Below, one piece after another: positions 6,170-13,273 of a DNA stretch of 13,835 nucleotides (position 1 is its first letter; each line of letters begins with the position of its first letter). The position numbers were made by a program, and so were the translations under genes. Origin of the DNA: Bacteroides sp. OM05-12 (lineage in GTDB: Bacteria > Bacteroidota > Bacteroidia > Bacteroidales > Bacteroidaceae); the NCBI RefSeq assembly GCF_003438995.1, contig NZ_QSUN01000044.1, positions 1-13,835 of the forward strand, in the 5' to 3' direction. The notes under the pieces were generated by a model that saw only the letters and a program-made list of their open reading frames with translations, did no database searches and was not told where the DNA came from.

Positions 6170-7411
6170 ATGAAGAAAATTTTATTAATGTTAGGTGCGG
6201 TAGCTTTATTTACTGCATGTAGTGACGACAGTGGTTCCGGTAGTGGTAATATCAATTATGAAGAAGGTTATAAATACCTTACGAATTTGAATGTAAGTGA
6301 CGCTAAAATGATTTATCAAAAATCATCTTCAACAAGAGCGTTAGGTGATGATTCTTATTACAAACTTGATTTATCAGGCAATGAAGTAAAGTTGTCAATC
6401 AAGGGAGAGGACGGGCAAGACCATAATATTGGCATTAGCAAGGTAGTCAAATTGAGTGATAAAATTATTCTGGTAAATCCTGTTGAACAAGATATTGTTG
6501 ATTTGTTTTATAAACCCGGTCCTGATGATGAAAATATATCTGTTAGCAATCAAAGTATTAGGTATCTCTCAATAGTAGATGTTCAAACAGAAAAGTTATA
6601 CAGATGGCCGAAAGATGTGTATATTGATTTGTACTACGGTTCATTGAAAACAATATTGGATAATCAAGGAAATATTTATATTGCTTCTTCTTCTAATTCA
6701 AATTATCCAGAATTTAGTCAAATATATAAACTGGATGTTTCAGATTTCACAATGCAGAAAATGTTACCTGATGAAGTTAGATGTAATAATTTCACTGTAA
6801 CAGATAATGGCTTTGTTGTGTATTGGAGTAGTCAAGAACAACAACGGAATTGCCGTGTGAAATGTCCGGGTGGCAGAATTTATCCGATTTCAGATACTTA
6901 TACATTCATCTTTAACGGTTATTTATATTCCATTCGCAATAATGCGATTATTCAATATAAGACTGTCGGTAATAATGACCTAGAAGAAAAAACAATATGT
7001 ACCATATCTGATGAACAATTCACTGGGTATGGGGAATTTGCTGTTCCTAATCATGTACGCAAAACAATAGTGTTAAATGAACATTATGAGTTCGACGGAG
7101 AAAAATGTACAAAACTTGATAAGCAGATTAATATTGGAGATATTCGTACGAGCAAGGCATGGTACAACCGCAGCAATACAACTTTCTCAAAAATAGCAAT
7201 GAAAGATTATCAAGAATCTCAATTTCAAATCTTGGATTATGAAATACAAAGTCTTTCGGCGAGCTCGGAAAGTCCAAATATCACATTTACTGGTTTCAGG
7301 TATTTAGACGGTGCAAATGTTGTGGGAACTATCACAGAATCAGATGAAGTAGTTATCGATAATGTTGCAGAAAACGGAAACAAAATCATCAATCTTATTT
7401 CGTTGAACTAA
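6170..7411 (+). CDS. Surface lipoprotein of unknown function, beta-propeller-like
   Basis: This 413-residue protein starts with a lipoprotein signal: MKKILLML, a hydrophobic core, and the lipobox FTAC with the lipidated Cys at 17. The residues after it (SDDSGSGSG) are acidic then Gly/Ser-rich, similar to the export signal that places Bacteroides lipoproteins on the outer surface. The body has no catalytic motif I know. It is beta-rich with phrases such as RYLSIVDVQTEKLYRW, DNQGNIYIASSS and SQIYKLDVSDF, typical of propeller blades that report a value and its label. A binding role is likelier than an enzyme role. The ATG at 6170 is the only start giving an intact signal peptide. The gene is read from the promoter at 5863-5893 through the structured leader and ends before a strong terminator, so it is monocistronic. 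Confidence 0.75.
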   Translation: MKKILLMLGAVALFTACSDDSGSGSGNINYEEGYKYLTNLNVSDAKMIYQKSSSTRALGDDSYYKLDLSGNEVKLSIKGEDGQDHNIGISKVVKLSDKIILVNPVEQDIVDLFYKPGPDDENISVSNQSIRYLSIVDVQTEKLYRWPKDVYIDLYYGSLKTILDNQGNIYIASSSNSNYPEFSQIYKLDVSDFTMQKMLPDEVRCNNFTVTDNGFVVYWSSQEQQRNCRVKCPGGRIYPISDTYTFIFNGYLYSIRNNAIIQYKTVGNNDLEEKTICTISDEQFTGYGEFAVPNHVRKTIVLNEHYEFDGEKCTKLDKQINIGDIRTSKAWYNRSNTTFSKIAMKDYQESQFQILDYEIQSLSASSESPNITFTGFRYLDGANVVGTITESDEVVIDNVAENGNKIINLISLN

Positions 7412-7428
7412 TTTCAATTCAAAAGAAT

Positions 7429-7466
7429 ATCCTCTTGTTGTGACTATGCAGCAAGAGGATTTTTTT
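7429..7466 (+). terminator. Intrinsic terminator after the lipoprotein gene
   Basis: ATCCTCTTGTTG (7429-7440) pairs with CAGCAAGAGGAT (7449-7460) over 12 positions, including one G-U, with loop TGACTATG and a run of T to 7466. It lies 17 bases after the lipoprotein stop. Confidence 0.9.
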
Positions 7467-7824
7467 ATGCCTTAAAATCTGAATTACCGGAAAAACGAGA
7501 GTTCTGTATATGCTATGCTTCTCTAAATCAAGCAATATTTACGTTCCTTATTTAGCTCCATAGAATCCGAGATTACTATATGCCCATACCTAAAATAAGG
7601 CTGTTTTCATCTCCTGTATCGAGATTTTCTCTTGCCTCTAATACTCGGTATAAAGAAGCAAGAACATATCTCGAATATGAAAGAATAAATTTGAAGTAGA
7701 AAATTGTTACAAGAAATAATTAAGGTAATTAATTGAATTAATGACTTTAAAAAGGTTTATTGATATTGTTATATATTCTATTTCCTCTTTTATAAAGAGA
7801 TTAATTTAACTAACTATATTAATT
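7467..7824. other. Gene-free AT-rich interval with one inverted repeat
   Basis: No reading frame, tRNA or promoter is convincing here. The clear feature is an inverted repeat, TCGAGAT-tttc-TCTTGC (7619-7635) with GCAAGA-acat-ATCTCGA (7658-7674): 13 paired positions broken by one symmetrical 4-base internal loop, around a 22-base centre. The stretch up to 7824 is very AT-rich and would form the 3' untranslated part of the minus-strand regulator. Confidence 0.5.
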
Positions 7825-8487
7825 TTATAAATAATATTTTTTAGGGATTGTTGTAAGATCGCTCAATGTCCAATGTTCGTCTTCAAGGTCATCATAAAAA
7901 GGTTCAAATATGATATCTGGAAAAGAAAATTCTTTTTTTTCCGGTGATAAATGAAATCCGGTAGTAAGAAAAGTAAACCCATTCTTATTACACATATTTT
8001 TCTCTTCGATTATTGTAAATTCATATTCTCCTATACATTTCAAGATAGCATATTTATAAGGAGACCAACCAATGTGTACCTCCTCATCTTTTTTTATACG
8101 CGGAACATCGATAAGTTCAGGATTGAAAAAAGCAGAAACTGTTTCGATAAGTTCAGGGGTGAAAGATTCCGGTATTTCGTTAGATTTGAGTTTGTATTTC
8201 TCAATGAAATCTCCCCAGCTAAGATAATCAATACTACGTGCCAAAATTCCTAAAGTCTTAGGAGAAACAACTGCTTCATTATTCTTTCTATATTCCCATA
8301 CTTTATAAATGGTTTCTTCACTGATAGACTCTGCTTTATTATATTCTCCTCTTCCTCCCAAAGTTTTAAGCTTTCCGTTAATCTTTTGTGCCAAAGTTAT
8401 ATAATCCTGTTTTGTTTCAGGATGAACTTTGAATTCATCTTCTATCGCTTTTCTAAGTTTACAGAGTTCTGCTGGTGGGTTCTTCAT
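7825..8487 (-). CDS. DNA-binding regulator with Bacteroides-type N-terminal HTH-like domain
   Basis: In this 220-residue protein the first ~105 residues resemble a domain common in Bacteroidales regulators: a start like LCKLRKAIEDEF, a helix DYITLAQKI, then a SISEETIYKVWEYRK helix pair (in place of the usual ISxSTLKRLWGY) and SPKTLGILARSIDYLSWGDFIEK. This order of helices is used for DNA binding. The C-terminal ~110 residues (from PRIKKDEEVHIGWSP) are beta-rich and may sense a ligand or mediate pairing; I do not recognise them. ATG 8487 fits the start of the domain. The gene is divergent from the excisionase-like HTH gene at 8646, with helically phased repeats between them, so it probably controls that gene and itself. 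It could be a repressor of the cassette on the right; this is inference. Confidence 0.7.
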   Translation of the reverse strand: MKNPPAELCKLRKAIEDEFKVHPETKQDYITLAQKINGKLKTLGGRGEYNKAESISEETIYKVWEYRKNNEAVVSPKTLGILARSIDYLSWGDFIEKYKLKSNEIPESFTPELIETVSAFFNPELIDVPRIKKDEEVHIGWSPYKYAILKCIGEYEFTIIEEKNMCNKNGFTFLTTGFHLSPEKKEFSFPDIIFEPFYDDLEDEHWTLSDLTTIPKKYYL

Positions 8488-8532
8488 GCTGTTTTTCTAT
8501 TATTTTGGGGTGTAAAAATACTGTTTTTTTTT

Positions 8533-8600
8533 CAAAACACCAGAAAACACCAGAAAACACACAACTAACACCAACTAACACCAACTAACACCAACTAACA
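8533..8600 (+). repeat. Helically phased 10-bp direct repeats between divergent regulators
   Basis: The stretch is built of 10-base units in two flavours: CAGAAAACAC (8541-8550, 8551-8560, with a degenerate one at 8533-8540), then CCAACTAACA (8571-8580, 8581-8590, 8591-8600, with ACAACTAACA at 8561-8570). The shared core ACACCA recurs at 8537, 8547, 8568, 8578 and 8588, with the variant ACACAC at 8557. Spacing is 10-11 bases, so all cores face the same side of the helix. This is what a cooperative operator looks like. The regulator at 7825-8487 or the HTH protein at 8646 would be the natural binder. Confidence 0.75.
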
Positions 8601-8645
8601 TTTTTAGACATTATAGTACACCAAATAAAGGCCTTTCTTTGCAAC

Positions 8646-9056
8646 ATGAAACAGAAAGATATAATTATGGAAGCTAAAAGTACCACTTATGACACATTAC
8701 CGGAACGAATAGATTATTTGATTTCGGAGATTGGCGAAGTAAAAGAATTATTAATGCAAAGGATTGAGAAACCGGAAGAGATTCCCAAATATCTGTCTTT
8801 AGAACAAGCATTGCTCTACTTGGAAAAGAAAGGATTTTTGGTGAGCAAGTCGAAACTATATAAGATGACTTCTGGAGATATCATACCTTGCCATAAAAAT
8901 GGTAACAGAATTTATTTTCTCCCGGAAGAACTGAATGACTGGTTAGAAAAACAATTTGGAACGATAGGTGAAACGAGCCGATACCTTTCAGACCAGAAAG
9001 CAATAAATAACATTATAAAATCAGCTCAAGCTAAAAAATATTATTATGGAAAATAA
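8646..9056 (+). CDS. HTH DNA-binding protein, excisionase-like
   Basis: This 136-residue protein has a helical, probably coiled N terminus (TLPERIDYLISEIGEVKELLMQ, about 17-38) and a MerR/excisionase-type winged-helix domain at about 48-102 (PKYLSLEQALLYLEKKGFLVSKSKLYKM, then IPCHKNGNRIYFLPEELNDWLE). Such proteins are very common on Bacteroides mobile elements, where they act as directionality factors or activators of excision and transfer genes. ATG 8646 gives the full frame; ATG 8667 (residue 8), after AGATATAATT, is a reasonable alternative. It starts 46 bases after the phased repeats and overlaps the next gene by 11 bases, so it heads the rightward operon. Confidence 0.85.
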   Translation: MKQKDIIMEAKSTTYDTLPERIDYLISEIGEVKELLMQRIEKPEEIPKYLSLEQALLYLEKKGFLVSKSKLYKMTSGDIIPCHKNGNRIYFLPEELNDWLEKQFGTIGETSRYLSDQKAINNIIKSAQAKKYYYGK

Positions 9057-9513
9057 CTATCAAATTGATGATGAGAGAGCTAATTTAAATTTTTCTATTC
9101 ATTATGACTGTGGTACTTTAATTGCTGAAAAAGACCGAATTGAATTTGAATCATTGGTAGGCGCACAAGGTAAAATTGTTATAGATTTCACCCCACCGAG
9201 AGTCTGTCCGTTTATAACGGAATGCTATGAGAAAAAATATGAAAAACTTTCTTTGCCTTCTGACTCTGAAGGTTTCGATTTTTTTATTTCTAACAGTGGT
9301 TATGTTTCTTCTGATACGAAGTTTAAGACATTTGCTCAGCTTTGGGTGGAATATCGATCTTCGTGTATAGAGTATAATAGTCTTTTTTATCATTGGCGAG
9401 ATTTTTTCAAAAAGTTGATTGAGATTGGTTTTAAGATGGGACGCCATCCGGAAAATAACAAATTGATAGTTTTTTGCAGAAAAAATATTTCTGCAAAATG
9501 TAATTGGGATTAG
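9046..9513 (+). CDS. Hypothetical protein, second gene of the rightward operon
   Basis: I do not recognise this 155-residue protein. It has no signal peptide or membrane segment. Visible parts are a beta-rich N-terminal half (ANLNFSIHYDCGTLIAEKDR, GKIVIDFTPPRVCPF) and a helical C-terminal part with many aromatics (FAQLWVEYRSSCIEYNSLFYHWRDFFKKLIEIGF). Five cysteines are scattered without a zinc motif. Its ATG lies inside the last 11 bases of the HTH gene, in another frame, so translation is likely coupled. That tight coupling to an excisionase-like protein suggests a partner role in element control, but there is no direct evidence for a function. Confidence 0.75.
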   Translation: MENNYQIDDERANLNFSIHYDCGTLIAEKDRIEFESLVGAQGKIVIDFTPPRVCPFITECYEKKYEKLSLPSDSEGFDFFISNSGYVSSDTKFKTFAQLWVEYRSSCIEYNSLFYHWRDFFKKLIEIGFKMGRHPENNKLIVFCRKNISAKCNWD

Positions 9514-9524
9514 TAAATTGAATA

Positions 9525-9562
9525 GAAAAAGGAGAACTGCCAATTGCAGCTTATTCTTTTTC
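9525..9562 (+). terminator. Conserved intergenic hairpin, copy 1 (terminator or attenuator)
   Basis: GAAAAAGGAGAACTGC (9525-9540) pairs with 9546-9562 around the loop CAATT, with one mismatch and one bulged base. The A-rich left arm and T-rich right arm fit a Bacteroides-type terminator. It sits between the stop of the small unknown gene and the first paralog. A closely related hairpin stands before the second paralog. Confidence 0.6.
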
Positions 9563-9581
9563 AAAATTAAAAAATAAAATC

Positions 9582-10610
9582 ATGAATGAAATAATGAAAA
9601 CGAATCCTCCTTCAAAACTGGCAAAGAAACTAATTAGCCTTAGCGAGGCAGATAACTGGGAGGAGGCGAAAAATGAATGGAAAATGGAACGGTATTATCA
9701 TATTTCTGAGCATTGCTCATGCCTTTGTTGTTCCAAAGGAGTACATGATATGACTGTAATTGAGAATATATTCAATACTAATCAGATGCATATTTGTAAT
9801 TCTTGTGCAAGCTTGTATTTCGGAATACAGGAAAGTCTTAAGATTGAATCTGTAGTGCGAAGATTAAAAAAGAACAAGAATTCGCATATGGATAATACAT
9901 GCTTGACGTATTTGCATGGAAATGGAATTCTTGGTCTTCTTGAATTTAAAAACTATGAGCTTGTCAGGTCATCCCGAAAAGATGCGTTTAGTGTTTTTTA
10001 CAGACAAAGAATCAACGAGAGAATTATACATTTTACAAATTTCGCAAATAAATCTATTTTTGAAAAGATTGAAATTCTCATTGCGTGGAGTAAGAAGATG
10101 GAAAACCCACATTGTATTTCTGTATTTGTTGAAAAATGGAAGAAGTTAGCGGACACAGGACAAGTTGATATCGCTTGGTTGGATGATTTTATTGAGAAGA
10201 ACGAAATAGCGCTGTCTCCATTTACAAAACAGGACAAAGAACTGGCTTTGGAAGCTATCCAAGGACAAGTTTTTGCTACTTTAGATTTAGAAGAATATTT
10301 CTGGTCTACAAAATGTAAGTTGACAAAGGATTCGGCGAAACGTATATTGTTTCCATTCTGTATTGAAGGTTTGGAAGACGGCGAAGTCAGTCAGGAAGAA
10401 GCTGAAAAAGAGGCGATGGAAAATATGAGGGAGAGAGAAAGAGAGCTTTGGGCATTTTATCTTGCGCAACAGCAAGATTCACAAAGCGATTCCTGGAATG
10501 AAGATAATGCTCGTATGAATAAAATTATTAAGGAAGGGATTGCTGTACAGGAATCCGGTGGAGAGAAAAAAGTGAATGGAAAAGAAAATTCTGTAGCAAT
10601 AGAAATGTAA
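9582..10610 (+). CDS. Cys-rich (zinc-binding-like) unknown protein, paralog 1
   Basis: This 342-residue protein begins with SKLAKKLISLSEADNWEEAKNEW, then a Cys cluster, CSCLCC (45-50), and ICNSC (71-75). The C-x-C plus C-x2-C spacing over ~25 residues suggests a small zinc-binding module. A similar EA...EW, C-x-C, I-N, C-x2-C order occurs in phage and element proteins of unknown function, as I recall. Residues ~90-265 form a helical domain shared with the next gene, with RQRINERIIHFTNFANKSIFEKIEILIAWSKKMENPH as the best conserved part and ending in FCIEGLEDG. The tail is Glu-rich (EEAEKEAMENMRERERELWAFYL) and probably coiled. It lacks the C-terminal module of paralog 2. The gene is preceded by a hairpin and likely belongs to the rightward operon. 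Function unknown. Confidence 0.8.
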   Translation: MNEIMKTNPPSKLAKKLISLSEADNWEEAKNEWKMERYYHISEHCSCLCCSKGVHDMTVIENIFNTNQMHICNSCASLYFGIQESLKIESVVRRLKKNKNSHMDNTCLTYLHGNGILGLLEFKNYELVRSSRKDAFSVFYRQRINERIIHFTNFANKSIFEKIEILIAWSKKMENPHCISVFVEKWKKLADTGQVDIAWLDDFIEKNEIALSPFTKQDKELALEAIQGQVFATLDLEEYFWSTKCKLTKDSAKRILFPFCIEGLEDGEVSQEEAEKEAMENMRERERELWAFYLAQQQDSQSDSWNEDNARMNKIIKEGIAVQESGGEKKVNGKENSVAIEM

Positions 10611-10625
10611 TTATTAAATCTAACA

Positions 10626-10667
10626 GAAAAAGGAAAGCTGCCAATTAATTGCGGCTTATCCTTTTCC
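10626..10667 (+). terminator. Conserved intergenic hairpin, copy 2 (terminator or attenuator)
   Basis: GAAAAAGGAAAGCTGC (10626-10641) pairs with 10651-10667 around the loop CAATTAATT. Compared with copy 1, the G-U pair becomes G-C and the bulged C gains a G partner, so base changes keep or improve the stem. It was duplicated together with the gene it precedes. Confidence 0.65.
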
Positions 10668-10686
10668 AAAATAGAAAAATAAGATT

Positions 10687-12210
10687 ATGGCTGAAATAAT
10701 GAAAACGAAAGCTAATCCTCCTTCAAGGCTGGCAAAGAAACTGATTAGCCTTAGTGAAGCTGATGACTGGGAAGAAGCATCCAAAGAATGGGTAATGAAA
10801 GGGTATTATTGTGTTTTGGGATATTGTTCGTGTCTTTGCAGTCCTAGAGGAGTACATAATATAACAGTGATTGAGAATATACATAATTTCAATCAGATGT
10901 ATATTTGTAACCCTTGCGCAGACTTATATTTTGGTATTCAGGAAAGTCTTAAGATTGAATCTACGGTAAGACGATTAAAAAAGAACAAGGACTTGAATAT
11001 GGATGATATATGTTTGGCATACTTGTTCAGGAATAAATTTATTGATAGACTTGAACTTAAAAATTACCGACTTGTCAGGCTGTCCCGTAAAGATGAATAC
11101 AGCCGTTTTTACAGGCAAAGAATCAACAAGAGAATTATAAATTTTACGGATTATGCCAATAAACCAATTTTTGAAAAGATTGAAATTCTCATTGCGTGGA
11201 GCAAGAAGATGGAAAACCCACATTATATATCCGTATTTGTAAAACAAAGGAAAGAGTTAGCGGAGACAGGACAAATCGATGTTGCTTACTTGGATGCTTT
11301 CATTGAGAAAAACGAAATTGAGTTATCTTCATTTACAAAACAGGACAGGGATTTAGCTTTGGAAGCTATTGGAGAACGAAGACAAAGTACTTTAGACTTG
11401 GAAGAATATGTCAGGACTACTAAACTCCGGTTGACAAATGAATTAGGCCAATATGTACTGTCTGGATTCTGTTTTGAAGGTCTGGAAGACGATGATACTT
11501 TTGATGTGGGCAGGCAGGAAGAAACTGAAGAATGTAGGGCTATAAGAAAATCGATAAAAGTGGCAAGGGATATTTCGTTGGATTATTCCATAGAACTACA
11601 AGATTCTCAAGAGGATTTTCAGGATCAGCAACAAGAACAGATATACGAACTCATCAGGATCGGGCGCGCCCAACAGGAAATCGAAGAAAAGAGAAAAGCA
11701 GATGAAAAGGAAAGAAAGGAGCAGCGCCTAAAGGACAAAAAGACAATGCAAGAAGAGCGAAAAGTAAGTAAACTGAATCAAGGAAATTTTGACTTTATAT
11801 ATCCTCATGGTTGCGACACCTTAAAATGGACTCACTTTCATGAAAGTGTTATTTCACCCATAGATAAAGATGTCTTAGATGACCTTTCGTATTTGATTTA
11901 TACTTGGTTTTTGGATATAAAGAAATCTCGTTCATTGAAAAGTTTCATTTACTTTTTTACAAACAGAGAGATTGCTCATAAATTTAAACTTATACCGTAT
12001 AGTAGAGAGTTTGTGGAAATCATGTATGTAGGCGCTTTGTTGCAACTGATTGACATGGGTGAATTGGGCGGTATCTTGAATGATTTATATAAGAGTACAG
12101 ACGATAATATTAAAAGCGATAAAGTCGAATTGTTAAATGAAACATTATCAAAGACGTCTTATGTAGCTGCCCTTAAAGATAATGTAGAAATATTGATTAC
12201 AAAAAAATAA
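10687..12210 (+). CDS. Cys-rich (zinc-binding-like) unknown protein, paralog 2, with C-terminal module
   Basis: This 507-residue paralog of the preceding gene keeps the same start (MxEIMKT), SRLAKKLISLSEADDWEEASKEW, the Cys cluster CSCLC (47-51) with ICNPC (73-77), and the helical domain to about 266. It then adds a highly charged, probably coiled-coil linker (about 310-362, with EEKRKADEKERKEQR) and a C-terminal module (about 395-503: DDLSYLIYTWFLDIKK ... GGILNDLYKSTDDNIKSDKVELLNETL). The module recurs twice in the next gene. Zinc ligands common to both paralogs are the three cysteines of CSCLC and the two of IC-N-x-C; the fourth Cys of paralog 1 is Ser here. The stop is 3 bases before the next ATG, so the two genes are co-translated. 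Function unknown; the layout suggests a nucleic-acid- or partner-binding N terminus joined by a rod to an interaction domain. Confidence 0.8.
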   Translation: MAEIMKTKANPPSRLAKKLISLSEADDWEEASKEWVMKGYYCVLGYCSCLCSPRGVHNITVIENIHNFNQMYICNPCADLYFGIQESLKIESTVRRLKKNKDLNMDDICLAYLFRNKFIDRLELKNYRLVRLSRKDEYSRFYRQRINKRIINFTDYANKPIFEKIEILIAWSKKMENPHYISVFVKQRKELAETGQIDVAYLDAFIEKNEIELSSFTKQDRDLALEAIGERRQSTLDLEEYVRTTKLRLTNELGQYVLSGFCFEGLEDDDTFDVGRQEETEECRAIRKSIKVARDISLDYSIELQDSQEDFQDQQQEQIYELIRIGRAQQEIEEKRKADEKERKEQRLKDKKTMQEERKVSKLNQGNFDFIYPHGCDTLKWTHFHESVISPIDKDVLDDLSYLIYTWFLDIKKSRSLKSFIYFFTNREIAHKFKLIPYSREFVEIMYVGALLQLIDMGELGGILNDLYKSTDDNIKSDKVELLNETLSKTSYVAALKDNVEILITKK

Positions 12211-12213
12211 ATT

Positions 12214-13167
12214 ATGAAAAAAGAAAATGGCAATATCGGGCGACAAGGCTTACTCGTTAATTCTATGATGTCCGGAAAAAAAGGTTACAGGCATGAACTT
12301 TTTGGAGATACTTATCTGGAATTTGCTAAAAACAAGAAACTTAATTGGAAGTTTCGAGATTTAGATTCTGCATACAAAAACAGCACTTTTCCTATTACGG
12401 CAAAAGCATTGGCGAAGCTTACTTGTTTCATGTGCAACTGGATAAAGGATATTGGTGCTTCCTCTATAATATCTCCTTATTATATCGGTGAGTATTTTGA
12501 TGATGATTCATTTTCTATGATGCGTTCAGATTCACATGGTTTATTTTTCCCTTTTAAGGAAGATAAACAATGGGCTAATGTGTTTTGGGTTTTGTCGCGG
12601 CTTAATAAATCATGTATTGAATCATTATTGGGTCGGATATATTCTGATACCAAGGAGGAGGACCAGGGCTCGAAGATTGCGGAGCTCATTGGTTTATTGA
12701 GTGTTGATGGGTATACAGTACAGCCTCGAATAGGAGATCGTGTATATGTAGAAATAATACAATCACAGGGAGATAATGAATCCGTTAGAAAGGTTGTAAA
12801 TAAGGTAAGAGCAAAGAGGATTCCAAGTGGAATAAAGCAAAAAACGCTACAAGAATTGGCTTGTTTTATAGATGGTTGGGTTGAAGAGTTGAAAACAACA
12901 AGGGAACCACTTGTTGTTTGGAAATACAAGAATCCTTATTGGTTTATTCCCCAAAGGAGAAAGCGTAAAGACTTATATGATTATCTATTATCATGTAAAC
13001 TTGAGCAGATTGCAGCGGTAATTAAAATTGTATATGGTAGTACGGAAGAATCGCAAAAGAGTGATAAACTGGATAAACTGAATGAAATTTTTAACAAGGA
13101 TTTTTATGAGATAGCATTTACTTCCAATATCCTGGAAATAAGAAAGATAACAATTGTTTATTTATAA
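12214..13167 (+). CDS. Unknown protein with two copies of the shared C-terminal module
   Basis: In this 317-residue protein, after a basic N terminus, two related stretches can be lined up. The first is about 64-165: KALAKLTCFMCNWIKDIG ... GLFFPF ... IESLLGRIYSDTKEEDQGSKIAELIGLL. The second is about 208-310: KTLQELACFIDGWVEELK ... YWFIPQ ... IAAVIKIVYGSTEESQKSDKLDKLNEIF. The second closely matches the end of paralog 2 (LYKST..., KSDK, LNE). Shared marks are an early Leu-rich helix with W, a short aromatic strand, then IYxSTxE, SDK and a LNE helix. No catalytic motif, signal peptide or membrane segment is visible. Sharing a module with the adjacent gene and a 3-base gap suggests the two proteins bind each other or the same partner. 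It is the last gene of the operon, followed by a terminator. Confidence 0.8.
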   Translation: MKKENGNIGRQGLLVNSMMSGKKGYRHELFGDTYLEFAKNKKLNWKFRDLDSAYKNSTFPITAKALAKLTCFMCNWIKDIGASSIISPYYIGEYFDDDSFSMMRSDSHGLFFPFKEDKQWANVFWVLSRLNKSCIESLLGRIYSDTKEEDQGSKIAELIGLLSVDGYTVQPRIGDRVYVEIIQSQGDNESVRKVVNKVRAKRIPSGIKQKTLQELACFIDGWVEELKTTREPLVVWKYKNPYWFIPQRRKRKDLYDYLLSCKLEQIAAVIKIVYGSTEESQKSDKLDKLNEIFNKDFYEIAFTSNILEIRKITIVYL

Positions 13168-13176
13168 AATAATGAG

Positions 13177-13216
13177 AGTCTGTATTTGATAATGATTAAA
13201 TACAGACTTTCTTCTT
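13177..13216 (+). terminator. Intrinsic terminator of the rightward operon
   Basis: AGTCTGTATTT (13177-13187) pairs perfectly with AAATACAGACT (13198-13208) around a 10-base loop, followed by TTCTTCTT. It begins 9 bases after the stop of the last gene. Confidence 0.85.
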
Positions 13217-13273
13217 GTTATTCATTAAATAAAATAGTTTAATTCAATAATAAAATATTGTTTCGAGAGTAAA

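Noticed and set aside
9151..9564. Minus-strand reading frame over the small unknown gene
   Set aside because: It is a basic, low-information product antisense to an operon gene and runs into the hairpin at 9525-9562.
12480..12929. Minus-strand reading frame of 149 codons inside the last operon gene
   Set aside because: It is antisense to the operon gene and its product resembles no family. The sense frame carries the module shared with the neighbouring gene.
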